DNA of 64,000 nucleotides from Escallonia rubra (lineage: Eukaryota; Streptophyta; Magnoliopsida; Escalloniales; Escalloniaceae). Positions 37,665 through 47,960 of this stretch are shown here, in pieces. How positions within the stretch are numbered: position 1 is the first letter of the stretch; each line of letters begins with the position of its first letter. The position numbers and the translations under genes are program-made. The notes below the pieces were generated by a model that was not told where the DNA came from, made no database searches, and worked only from the letters and a program-made list of their open reading frames with translations. The stretch lies in contig JAVXUO010003017.1 in the NCBI GenBank assembly GCA_033065855.1, forward strand, positions 62,001 through 126,000. Direction: 5' to 3'.

Positions 37665-40600
37665 TGTAACACCCCGATATTTTTAACGGATTAATAAAAT
37701 AAAATTTAGCGGAGAAATATATTTTTTAAGCATCGATATTTTAATTAGCAATTTTTAACGATGTTTGTTTTTTTTAAATACTTAGCATTGACGTATACTT
37801 TTTAGCGACGAATTTGAGGAACACTATAATTATGATCTTTAGCGATATTTTTATAATCATAAGACATAATTTAACGTTAATAGATATTATTGATAGTGAA
37901 TGAAATATTAAGGGAAAATTTACGTTATCGTTAACAGTATTTTAGAAAATCTTAGCGATAAGTTATTGAAAATATCGGTGCGTTGGCGACGATCTTCGAA
38001 ACAAAATAGTGTAATAACCGTTAACAAGTTTTAAAAACAAGTGTTGGACCTTTTTAGTAAAAAGAGGAAACTCGGGTAGAAGTTAGATTAATTTACAAAG
38101 AAAATGAGGGTTATTTGTAATTCCCTGGTTTAGGGTTATATTTATATTTCTATTTGCATTAGCAGCCGACCCTAATTTCTCCTAACAAGATTCCGGAGAG
38201 CGGCTGAAGGAGGAAGAGTGGAGGGACTCGGCAGAGAAGAGAGAAGACGCAATTGCTGTGGAGAAGGAGAGAGAGAGGAAGAGAAGTGCTCTTGCAAAAA
38301 GGGGAGAAGAAGAAATACGCAGGGAAAAGAGAGAGATTCTGAGAGAGAGACAAGGGAAGAGATATGTTTCCGGCGATCGAAACTCTTCCGGTAAATTTCT
38401 TTGAAACCCTTCTTGTAATTTGAATTCTTATAGATTTAAGGGGTTGGCAGCATGAGAGAACCGTGAGGGTTTCAGGCTATGGAGAAGTGCATGTTTATGG
38501 GTAAAATGAAAGGAAATGGGTAAAACAGTGGGTGCATTAGTGTAGTTGTGCGCGTGTCCATGAGTGCAGGTGTCTTGTACGTGTAGAGAGTGTGTGTATT
38601 GTGAGTGAATCGTAGTGTATGAGTGCATCAGTGTGTGTTGGAATGAATCTGTGTATGAACAAAGTGGTGCGTGCGTGAGAGAAATGGGTGTGCGCGCGAG
38701 TGTTTATCTGTGTGTGATGTGGGTTTTGCAAGGGAGATGAAAGACTGCCGTTAAGGCAGTCCCTGTGAGTGTCGCGTGTGCTTGCTTGCGTGAAGAATGG
38801 GTGTGTAAACATGTATCTGAGTATGGGTTTGCAATATGGTGTGTGCATGGTGAGGCTGCCTTGAGACAGCCCTGAGCGTGCATGTTGTGGATTGCTGTGA
38901 GTGTAAATGGTTGAATGTGAGTGTTTGTGGGAGATGAGAGTGTGTTTTGATTGGTATTAGAATGAGTGAGAAGGGAAGAAAAAGGGGGCTGCCGTGAGGG
39001 GTCCCTTGTGAAGGAAAATTCTGGGTTTTGGACAGCAGAGAAGAAGAAGGAGGTTCAACAGTGATGGGTCTAAGCAGTTAAAGTGGTACACTGTGCATGA
39101 ACAGTGTATCACGTGACTGTTGGGTATCTTGTAATTGTTCAAAAATACTAAAAATTTACAGGATTATTCTTAGGGAAATATTAGAATTACTGTTAAAATT
39201 TCAGATTTTTCTGATATCGTATGAATTTTTAGTAGTTTCTGTAATTTTAGATTTGTAAAAATTGTTTTGGAGACCTTAAACCCAGAAAATGTTTTAGGAA
39301 AAATTATAGTAATGTCTTTATGGTATAAGAAAGACTCAGTAAAAGTTTTATGATTTTTGGGGTCGATTTGCTATGGTTTCCGTATCGCATTATTTTTAGC
39401 AAAACGAATATTTGAAAAATAGTTTTAATGCTTTTTAATTCCTGATTTAAATTTATATGATCTTTATACATATGTTTAAGCTGCTAAAAAAATTATGGGA
39501 CTTAGTTTGCAGCTGGAAGTAATTATGGCAATTATTGGGTTTTTATTGTATTTAAACAAATTATTTTAATTCGAAAATATTCAAAAATGCAGAAAACTCA
39601 TATTTTGACTTATTATAATGTTTTAAGCAATACAAGTGTTTTATTTTAATTTATAATAAATTTAGAATACGGTTATGCATTAAAGAGCGTACCGGGTTCT
39701 CGTTTAGGTTGGCCGTGTGCGAGGCGCGCTTTGAGTTGTGTGATTCCGGGGTTAGAGGCGAGCGCCGTTTGGGTAGTTTATATTAGGTTTATAGTATTTT
39801 AGTATAGATTATGTTCTAACATATGGATTTGCCAATCTAGGTTTATTCAAAGAATTATATCGAGGTTGAGTAGCATTGCGTAGCGTGAATCGAGGTAAGG
39901 GATTTCTATCCGAACCCCAATTCATCGATTTGTTATCGTATATTTTTTTTAATTTGCTATTGAATTTTCTTTGGACTCTGTTATATTTGTTCTGAGAATG
40001 CGTTATTTGCCTGTAATACCCTTTCTTGAGCCTTAAGCGTTTATTGGAAATCATATTCGATGCTCTGTGTTTATTTCTCGTTGTGCATCGATTAAATCAT
40101 TGTATGATCGAATTGTTTTCATTCTGCATATTGACATGAGATTGTGCATTGGTGTGTTTGGCGGGAGTTGGCGTATATTGGAGGATATTGGTGTGGGCTA
40201 GTGCCTTGACGGACTAGCCGGTGTATTGGTGTGGGCTAGTGCCTTGACGGACTAGCTGGTGTATTGGTGTGGGCTAGTGCCTAAATGGACTAGCCGGTGG
40301 AAAGTGTTAATGGGCATCGCCTTTGTGGCTTTGCTAAGTGATTACCCTGCACTGCCTGTGTGGCTTTGCAATTGCTCATGTTATTGTATTCGTGATCGTT
40401 TGCATCGTATCTGAAAATCGTATTGATGTCTGATCGAACTTGTTATGATTCTTCTTTTTGAAAATCCTGATGAATTGCATCTGTAATTGTTTCGTAGTTT
40501 ATTCATTTGAGCGACCTTACTGAGCTCTCAAAAGCTCACTCCCCTTGACTTCCTTTCCGCAGGTAATATCGAACAATAGATCGCATTGGGTGTGGAATAG

Positions 40601-40834
40601 ATCCGAGCGCAGGAAAGAGGAATTTAGTTTTAGTTTTGGTCATTAGAACCCCTGCGTGGGTCATTATTGTTATTTAGAATTGTTAGTTTGGACTTGATGT
40701 TTCAACTATGATTAAGTCGATGGATTAGTTGCTCTGACAGATTGGTAGTATTTATTTTGTTTGAGTTGAGGATTTTATGATTTAGTGATTGATGGATCGA
40801 GTGTTAACGTTCCGGAAAATTCCGGGATGTTACA
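37665..40834 (+). mobile_element. Solo LTR of a long-LTR gypsy element (3170 bp)
   Basis: Begins TGTAACACCCCG and ends CCGGGATGTTACA, with inverted termini TGTAAC/GTTACA. AAGAG is duplicated at 37660-37664 and 40835-40839. There is no second LTR, primer site or internal region, so a whole element was lost by LTR-LTR recombination. The very long LTR and TGTAACACCCC start are typical of plant Tekay/Del chromoviruses (inference). Parts seen: a purine-rich stretch at 38190-38360, a TG/GTGAG-rich stretch at 38520-38960, AT-rich DNA to 39670, a 38-bp triplication at 40190-40300, and a 3' portion homologous to the LTR remnant in the array units. Confidence 0.92.
40190..40300 (+). repeat. 38-bp tandem triplication in the solo LTR
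   Basis: Three adjacent copies of a unit containing GGTGTGGGCTAGTGCCTTGA. The third copy is slightly changed (CTAAATGG). The array LTR remnant shows only a faint relic of this block. Confidence 0.88.
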
Positions 40835-41687
40835 AAGAGTTTAGTGAAATGTCTGCAAACTGAAAATCGCGACACTAAGTAAAGGGTTTCAAGCTGATGG
40901 AGCTCCAAAATTAGGATTTTGCAATACTTACCCCCACTGTTTCCTCAGCTCCAAAGTCGCCTCCCGGGGTTTCTAGCCGTCCACAACGTCACAGAACTTG
41001 CCCTTTTCATGTAGTGACACAAAGGGGTATTCATGGTCTTCGTGAAAAACTTGCGCTGCTAGAGATGGGTGAAATGCGTGTCTTGTCTTGTATTTTTTCA
41101 GCAATTGATAGAGGAGAAAACCCAATTTGGAAGGAATTAGGGTGCGAAAGAGGAGAGAGGAAGCAGGAATTGGTTTTTGGAGGAAAGGAAGCTGTGCATT
41201 TTCCTTGGGAATGTAAAAAGGAGTCAGAGAAAAGGGCGGTCCACGTGGCCATGGGACACGCTTTTATGTCCTATTTTTTGTAATAATAACAGTCCTACCC
41301 ATTTGATTTTTTAACGGCATCCGTCCTCCGTCAGCTGAGGTACTGATTTGGTACGTTATTTCAAAGGTGGGTTACTTCTTTGGTGCACCTTCAAAATTGG
41401 GTACTAAAGTTGTACAGAATTTAAGCTTGAGTGTCCAATTTTTGGATTTGCCCTTATTTTTAAAAGATACTTAGAAAATAATAAAAATGTCTTGTGCAGC
41501 AGCAATTTGATCTCAATATGTTCTCCGCATATTTTTATCAGTGAAATTTACTTTTTTCTTTTTTGCGTATTAATAAATGTTTTATTTTTTGTTCATCTAT
41601 ATAATTATCAAATTAGAATTAGTAAATATACACAGCGACATTGTTTATTGATATATCACCAGAAGGTTTAAATTTTTTTTTTTTTTA

Positions 41688-42452
41688 ACTTCTTTCAACT
41701 CGTACGGTGAGTTCCTGATATCACCAGCGACATTGTTGTTATACTTTATTTGATAGTTTAATTTGATAATTACCAACTTGTCTCACTTGCGATGGGACGA
41801 ATAGGCCTTAAGCTTAACTTGTTATCGTACTGATTTAAGTTGTTCTAGTAACGTGACATACGCGTATACATTTTGATAAATCAGCCTTGTTAGACTGATT
41901 CACTAGACTGATTCAGTGTCACTTTGCTTTCTACTTTAGAAATGATCCGAAGTTTTCTCAAGGAAGGATCTCAGTGGACTCGAAAGCAGATAGGATTCCA
42001 AGCTTCGTCCACCAACTATGACTATTAACTTTGAACATCATAGATATATATGAGCCACACACTTTGTAGAAGTATAATCTGGGATATGTTGACATTAACA
42101 TGAGTGATGACTGACTTTGATAACTAGACTAGACTAGAAGTCATTCCAATGTGAGCCACGCACTTCGTAGACGTATAATCTAGGATATGTTGACATTAAC
42201 ATGAGTGATGACTGACTTTGATAACTAGACTAGACTAGAAGTCATTCCAATGTGAGCCACGCACTTCGTAGACGTATAATCTAGGATATGTTGACATTAA
42301 CATGAGTGATGACTGACTTTTATAACTAGACTAGACTCGAACTCATTCTAATGTTTCCCACGTAATCGTGAGATTTGTGTCAAGGCTCCCAACTGAATAG
42401 TCTTCAACTCACTTTTGTGCCATCAGGAACTCACCGTACGAGTTGAAAGGAG
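41688..42452. repeat. Inverted short segment upstream of kinase 1
   Basis: About 32 bp at 41688-41720 (AACTTCTTTCAACTCGTACG onward) is the reverse complement of 42421-42452, which every array unit carries in normal orientation. The same arrangement occurs upstream of kinase 2 (from 52503 and at about 53237-53268) but not in the other units. It marks the deletion breakpoint where about 850 bp of the array unit is missing. Confidence 0.75.
42052..42345 (+). repeat. Three copies of a 100-bp tandem repeat upstream of kinase 1
   Basis: Copies begin at 42052, 42153 and 42253 with GAGCCAC, and each holds GGATATGTTGACATTAACAT. Array units have two diverged copies. The region upstream of kinase 2 has the same three (52868, 52969, 53069), so the third copy predates the kinase duplication. 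Confidence 0.85.
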
Positions 42453-42572
42453 TTAATTTCGTAAACCTCGTTGTCGAACTAAAAATTCTATTGACGTTAC
42501 TAAATAAATATACTTCTCATCCTATTTCCAAAAATAAAGAGACCGTTAACGACTCTCGAGTTAACAAAGTTA

Positions 42573-42916
42573 AAAGGAAAAAGGGAAACATGATTAAATG
42601 GTGAAGACCATGAGGACCCTTTGCTTGACTACAGTCGACTTGAGAAGCAATAACTTGCCTCGACTTTAATGCGGAGGCAAATGGAAGTTTCCTCACTGTT
42701 AATGCAAACTTGGTTGACCAGGCTGCAACATCTTTTCTCACTGTTAATTTCCATGAAACCAAACACAACCCAATCATTGACTTCCTAGTCCACTCGTGTT
42801 CGTTTCAGTACTGCTTTTTAAGGAAAGGCAGGCTGGGCATTCATCGCAACACACTGCTTCTTTGAGGGAGAGACAGAGAGCAAAAACAACGAAGAGACAC
42901 ATTCTTGTTAACTTCC
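42573..42916 (+). promoter_or_regulatory. Kinase 1 proximal 5' flank and likely leader
   Basis: Sequence unique to the two kinase copies (matching 53389-53732). A weak TATA-like TTTTTAAGG lies near 42817, and a GAGAGACAGAGAG purine stretch, likely in the 5' leader, near 42869. The site TTCCATGG gives a reasonable start context with G at +4. No clear cis-element can be assigned. Confidence 0.35.
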
Positions 42917-45256
42917 ATGGCCAATACCTTGTACTTTCCTCTCCTTCTCCTTCTGCTCTCAGATTTTTCAACAGCAACAGCTCAACAAAGACATTCCAAT
43001 ATTAGCCGAGGCTCCTCTCTAACACCAGGCTCAAACTTGTCTTGGCTGTCACCCTCCGGTCTATATGCCTTCGGATTCCACCAGCAAGGCAACGGATACG
43101 CGGTAGGAATTTTTCTTGCCGGAGTTGCCGAAAAGACTATTGTATGGACAGCCAATCGTGACGACCCCCCAGTATCCAAGAATGCCACATTGCTCTTGAC
43201 TACTGATGGAAGGCTCGTTCTGCATCCAATGCAAGGCCAAGAAACGAGCATTACTAATCCTGTTGAACCTGCTTCTTCAGCTTCCATGTTAAACTCAGGC
43301 AATTTCGTGCTCTACAGTTCTGATCAGAGAATAGTTTGGCAGAGCTTTGAGCGTCCAACTGAAACGCTTTTACCGGGTCAGCGTCTTACAGCGGGGCAAC
43401 AGCTGGTTTCTAGCATTTCACAAACTAACCACTCAACCGGAATTTTCCGTCTCGATATGCAAGCAGATGGAAACCTCGTCTTGTACCCGGTAAAGACTTT
43501 ACCCACAAGCGCTGACGCATACTGGTCCAGTGTCACTTATGGTGTTGGAGATAAGGTGACACTAAATTTTGATCACGACGGCCGTCTATACTTGCTCCAT
43601 TCAAGCTCCACTCTACGGAATCTAACAAGAGGTGTAAACTTCCAAGGAAGAACAATCTACCTCGCTAAGCTAGATGTGGACGGTATCTTCCGACTATATT
43701 CTCAAAACTTGGATGAGAAACGCAACTGGTCCACCTTATGGTCAACTCCAACAAGTAAGTGTGACCCAAAAGGGTTATGTGGCGTTAATGCGTACTGCAT
43801 TCTGAAAGATCTTGAAGCTAAATGTGAATGTGTTCCTGGATTTAATCATGTTGACCCAAACGATTCGAGTTCCGGCTGTCAGAGGAATTACACAGCAGGA
43901 AGTTGCAAAAATGAGGACGGACGGATCAATTACCCCATGAAACCGTTGGATGATACCAAATGGTTAGATAATTCCTATTCTGTTTTAACCAAATCAACCA
44001 AAGACGACTGTGCAGCAGCCTGTCAGGGGGACTGTAACTGTGATGCCGTGATATTCGAAGACCGATTGTGCAAACTGCAGAGTTTCCCTTTGAATTATGG
44101 AAGAAGCTCACCTGGTAGTTTATCCTTTGTTTTTTTCAAGGTGCGTGTACCTGAGTACATCACAAACGGAGTCCCGCCAGCTGATCGGCCCAGCAAGAAA
44201 AAGCTGACAGTAGAGATCCTAATCATTGGTGTTTCGCTCGTGGCTTTTGCTTTTCTTGTCTTGGCAATCTTTGGAGCTCTTATTTACAGAAGTAATGCTT
44301 GGACACATAAAAGGGTTTCTGATAGGGGAAATATTGAACTAGGCGAGGATCTTGCTCCGCGCGCATTTACTTATAGAGAGCTAGAGGAAGTAACGAATTC
44401 TTTCAAAGAAGAGATTGGTAGAGGGTCTTTTGGGGCAGTTTATAAAGGCACCATACAAAACAACCAGAAGGTCGTGGCAGTAAAGAGGCTAGAGAAAGTG
44501 TTAGCCGAAGGAGAAAGAGAGTTTCAGAGCGAAATGAAAGTGATTGGGAGAACCCATCATCGTAACCTAGTCAGACTGTATGGTTACTGTCATGAGGGAA
44601 CAAAGAGGCTTCTAGTGTACGAATACATGAGCAACGGTTCACTTGCAAATATACTTTTCACATCTCAAAATCAGCCAAGTTGGGACGAAAGAGTTGGAAT
44701 TTCCCTTGACATTGCCAGAGGTATACTCTATCTGCATGAAGAGTGTGAAACACGGATTGTTCATTGTGATATAAAACCGCAAAATATACTCATGGACAAG
44801 TGCAGGTGTGCAAAAATTTCCGACTTTGGATTGGCAAAGCTCCTAAAACCAGATCAGACGAGAACCTTCACCGGAATCAGAGGAACAAGGGGTTATGTTG
44901 CGCCTGAATGGCACCGCAATTTGCCAGTGACAGTCAAAGCAGATGTTTACAGCTTTGGAATTGTGCTGTTGGAGATCATTTGTCGTCGAATGACCGTGGA
45001 CTCGAGCCTTCCTGAGGATGAAGCTATTCTTGAAGAATGGGTCTACCAATGTTACGAGAACAGACAATTAAGTAAACTGGTGGGAGATGAGCAGGTTGAC
45101 GAGAGAACACTCGATAGAATGGTTAAAGTAGCTCTTTGGTGCATCCAAGATGAGCCATCACTCCGCCCTTCTATTAAGAAAGTACTACTGATGCTAGAAG
45201 GTACTGTGGATATCGCGAAACCCCCCAGTCCTACTTCGTCTCTTAGTACCATATAG
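42917..45256 (+). CDS. G-type lectin S-receptor-like Ser/Thr kinase (LECRK3-like), copy 1
   Basis: Intronless gene for a 779-residue plasma-membrane receptor kinase. Order: signal peptide (1-22, Leu-rich, ending TATA-Q), bulb-type mannose-lectin region (about 30-150, with WTANRDDPP) and a second lectin-like part to 260, Cys-rich EGF-like segment (281-321), PAN/apple-like segment (about 330-410, CAAACQGDCNCDAV), one membrane helix (431-457), and cytosolic kinase (493-765). The kinase keeps the glycine loop GRGSFGAV (501-508), Lys523, HCD (616-618), DFG (636-638) and APE (662-664). The catalytic loop has Cys instead of Arg, making it a non-RD kinase, a class often tied to plant immunity. The start is the ATG at 42917, because the ORF upstream opens only with TTG. 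All key residues are present, so it is probably functional; ligand unknown. Family LECRK1-4 is known from defence and stress work. Confidence 0.93.
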   Translation: MANTLYFPLLLLLLSDFSTATAQQRHSNISRGSSLTPGSNLSWLSPSGLYAFGFHQQGNGYAVGIFLAGVAEKTIVWTANRDDPPVSKNATLLLTTDGRLVLHPMQGQETSITNPVEPASSASMLNSGNFVLYSSDQRIVWQSFERPTETLLPGQRLTAGQQLVSSISQTNHSTGIFRLDMQADGNLVLYPVKTLPTSADAYWSSVTYGVGDKVTLNFDHDGRLYLLHSSSTLRNLTRGVNFQGRTIYLAKLDVDGIFRLYSQNLDEKRNWSTLWSTPTSKCDPKGLCGVNAYCILKDLEAKCECVPGFNHVDPNDSSSGCQRNYTAGSCKNEDGRINYPMKPLDDTKWLDNSYSVLTKSTKDDCAAACQGDCNCDAVIFEDRLCKLQSFPLNYGRSSPGSLSFVFFKVRVPEYITNGVPPADRPSKKKLTVEILIIGVSLVAFAFLVLAIFGALIYRSNAWTHKRVSDRGNIELGEDLAPRAFTYRELEEVTNSFKEEIGRGSFGAVYKGTIQNNQKVVAVKRLEKVLAEGEREFQSEMKVIGRTHHRNLVRLYGYCHEGTKRLLVYEYMSNGSLANILFTSQNQPSWDERVGISLDIARGILYLHEECETRIVHCDIKPQNILMDKCRCAKISDFGLAKLLKPDQTRTFTGIRGTRGYVAPEWHRNLPVTVKADVYSFGIVLLEIICRRMTVDSSLPEDEAILEEWVYQCYENRQLSKLVGDEQVDERTLDRMVKVALWCIQDEPSLRPSIKKVLLMLEGTVDIAKPPSPTSSLSTI

Positions 45257-45603
45257 TTCATTGTTCAAACCCTTCCCCACCGCCGCCCCCCCCCCCCCCC
45301 CTCCCCGGCCACAAAAAAAAAAGGTTGTATTGGTTGCTGCAATATGTGCATGTAGAACCTTGGATTTGGACGTAAGTGTTTTGTGCTTTATTATTATTAG
45401 TATAAAGCACGTGCGTTACTCGTAAATATAGTCGAGGGTAATGTTTGAGAAGGTATTATCTTTTTTGGGATCAATATAATGTAATTCAATTATGTTCTTA
45501 TTTATTTTGTGACTTGTTTTAGAAGAAATATATATTTGATGTTCACAATTGTAAGCAGTTCAATATTTAGAAATATTATTTTTACGCTTCTGGATTGAAG
45601 AAA
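45257..45603 (+). other. Kinase 1 3' flank with homopolymer C tract
   Basis: Non-coding DNA matching 56070-56399 downstream of kinase 2. A run of 16 C (45286-45301) and an A run follow the stop codon; the second copy instead has CA repeats at this point, so the tract is unstable. The A/T-rich part probably holds the 3' UTR and polyadenylation signals, but none is distinctive. Confidence 0.6.
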
Positions 45604-46481
45604 TCTAATTATATATATATATATATATATGAAAGGCGAAGCTGAGAGAAAGTGGCCACGTCACTGCTTACGTGGACACTCTCTTAACTCGCCATATGGA
45701 CTTTCCTATTTTGATTTATGGAAATATTTTGAATTTACTTACCTTTGTAGTAATGATTTGGATTCCCCTCTCTCTCTCTCTCTCAATTTGATTTGAATTC
45801 TTTTTTGCTATTTGAAATTCAGCCAAGTATATAGATTTTACATTTCTCTATCTTCTATATCAACATGTCCCACTCATAAATTTTATTTATATCTTTTCAA
45901 TTCCATTAATTCCTAGATTTTGCCAAAAATAATTCTCTATATATTTCTTTTAATCTTAAATCTTTTTTATTGTGAAGAAGCTCAATATTCTTCATTCTTT
46001 TTTCTCTCTAATTAACAACCATAATCTCATTTTTTTTATTCATTACAAGTTTATGTATATAGTTTACTCCCGCATTTTATTTTCAATCATTTATTATACA
46101 TCTTTACTCTTTTCTTTGTGGTCTTGAGTAACACAAATCTCAATATACGGATTATTGTTGTTAGTATTATCACTATAATTACGATTAGTTGGATAGACTA
46201 TTTTTATAATTTTATATACCATATATGTTTCATAATTATTTGTTATTAAAAGCGACAATAATTTTATATACTATATACGTTTCATATTTATTTTTATAAT
46301 TTTAGCTCAAGTTTATTTTAAACGACAAAAATTGGTAGGAAAACTCATATAAAAAGGTTGAATTAATTTTTATTTGTCATTACCAATTTTGTTATTGTTA
46401 TTAGGTGTATAAGTACTAGATCTCTCAATAAATACTTTGATAGTGGTTGCTCCCGTGTGCAACGCACAGGATCAAAACTAG
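45604..46481 (+). mobile_element. Non-autonomous Helitron (878 bp)
   Basis: Starts with TC after a host A (45603), ends with CTAG before a host T (46482). About ten bases upstream of the end is a GC-rich hairpin (CCCGTGTG-CAA-CGCACAGG, one mismatch). These are the standard Helitron termini. The homologous site downstream of kinase 2 (56399/56400) is uninterrupted: GAAGAAA joined directly to TATTTGATG. There is no target duplication, as expected. The interior is AT-rich with CT microsatellite and no Rep/helicase coding, so it is a non-autonomous copy. Confidence 0.92.
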
Positions 46482-47960
46482 TGTTTGATGATATTGTTGA
46501 AAATAAAAGCAAATGAAGAAATTAAAGAATGAATCTATGTCTTTGTTTTTGTAATTTGTTAAATTAGTTTAATGCTAAGATTTGTAATTTTCAAGAGCAG
46601 GTGCTTTGTATTTCATCGATAAGAAATAGAAAAACACCCGGTCTTCAACTAAAATAACCGAACATATTTTTAGTTCAAATTGGCACTATATTTAACCCTT
46701 ATTTTTTTTATGCATATTTAACCCTTTTTCATTTTTTTCTATTTTTAGTTTTTCAATAAATTTTTGTTTCTCAATTGTTTTTTCACGTATTTCAGTTTCT
46801 TTATTTTGTTTTTGTTATTGTTTTTCAGTTTTTCAATTGGTTAATTGTTTGCTAACCTAAAAATGCAAGAACAAAATCACTGTTCTCATTAACCAGTTCA
46901 ATATCTAATGTTTATTTCATTTTAACCAAATTAAAAAGAGATTAATAAAGGAATTTCTTTGTTCTGTTTTTCTTTCTCATCACACTTTTTATTTTCCAAT
47001 GTATGTAATAGATTCATTACCCAATGTTCTTTTAATTTTATCAAAATTTAAAAGGGAGTAATAAGAGAATAGTAAGAATGTAATTGACGTAATTAACGGA
47101 GGATATAATCATTCAAAAATGATTTACAAAATTTATACTTTTATAGGTAGTATAGATATATATTTTATAGGTAATGTGCGTGTGTGTGTTCACACGCACA
47201 CACGCGCACATACATGTATATAAATATAATTTTTGCAACCACACATTTTGTTTCTCAATGTGTAACGCATTACCAAAAAAAAAACTAATTAGGGAAGGGT
47301 AGGATTGTCATTGGAATAACTAATGGAGAACAAAATCGAAAATGATTACAAAATTAGTAATTAATAATAGTATTTATGAAAGGGTATGATTGTTATTTGA
47401 GTGATTAAAGAAGGGCGAAACCGGAATAAAATGACTTACAAGATTCATACTTTTATAGGTAGTATAGATATACAAGCCCAGTAACCCGAGCTTGGTACAT
47501 AAATACAGTATACCATAAGGTATTGAATAGTGTATTAATGTGTATCATATATCGTGAGACAAAAAAGACAATAATATTATTTTAAAAAATTCTTATTTGG
47601 TTTTAAATAATAGAGAGCGACACAGTTGAGTCTTTATATACTTGTCTTCATTAAGTTTTTACTTTAAGTTGTCAATTAATATTTTAAACGAATATTGGCT
47701 TAGCACTTATAGTAATAGAATAGTCATGCTGATTCCATATAGAACTAAATAATGAATAGGATTGTGGTTGAAATTATGAAGTGGTCAAGCCATGACGTAT
47801 CCCTTTTGAATTGTAGATGTTATATAAGAGTATAATTCTTTATCTTTAAAAGTTTTAAAGTGTTACATGTTTTTCGAATGTTATTATAATGATTAAGTAG
47901 AAATCTATATGGAATAAAGTTACATTTCAAATTTAACACAATATATATAGGGAGCTGATC
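46482..47960. other. Intergenic AT-rich DNA
   Basis: To about 46842 it matches the DNA downstream of kinase 2 (56400-56768); homology then stops. A sequence ending TTTATAGGTAGTATAGATATA occurs at about 47121-47165 and again at 47430-47472, with weaker similarity upstream, suggesting a decayed 300-bp direct duplication. A GT/CA palindrome lies at 47175-47211. No gene seen. Confidence 0.6.
47175..47211. repeat. GT/CA imperfect palindrome
   Basis: GTGCGTGTGTGTG is followed after TTCA by CACGCACACACGCGCAC. It could form a hairpin or left-handed DNA; probably a microsatellite by-product. Confidence 0.6.

Larger units (their letters stand above)
37467..41034 (-). pseudogene. GRF zinc-finger pseudogene, copy in U8, intron split by a solo LTR
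   Basis: Exon 2 lies left of the solo LTR (37467 to about 37646) and exon 1 right of it (ATG at 41034). The LTR landed in the 110-bp intron. Same TGA in exon 1. Pseudogene before the insertion. Confidence 0.66.
1811..42572 (+). repeat. Head-to-tail array of a 3.78 kb unit (U0-U8)
   Basis: The same sequence returns with spacings of 3785, 3787, 3780, 3779 (after removing the inserted element), 3780, 3791 and 3775 bp, measured from the junction where flank DNA meets the LTR remnant: 5232, 9017, 12804, 16584, 24800, 28580, 32371 and 36146. All units have the same orientation and look about 97-99% identical by eye, except for local patches. Each unit holds an LTR 3' end (about 660 bp), degenerate minisatellite sequence, a GRF zinc-finger pseudogene on the minus strand, and AT-rich flank sequence. 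A partial and a full unit recur at 49147-53388. No functional protein-coding gene was found in the unit. Confidence 0.95.
36146..42572 (+). repeat. Array unit U8, split by a solo LTR and leading into kinase 1
   Basis: LTR remnant to 36804, flank to the GRF intron, a 3.17 kb solo LTR, then the rest of the flank. Its 3' part differs from array units: about 850 bp is missing after 41680, a short inverted segment replaces it, and the roughly 100-bp repeat is present three times. It ends at the same TTAACAA(A/T)GTTA junction (42561-42572) as the other units, but is then followed by the kinase 5' region rather than LTR sequence. Confidence 0.88.

Noticed and set aside
42905-42916. Start of the kinase at TTG twelve bases upstream
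   Set aside because: The ATG at 42917 gives a proper signal peptide and a good start context. The same holds at 53733 in copy 2.
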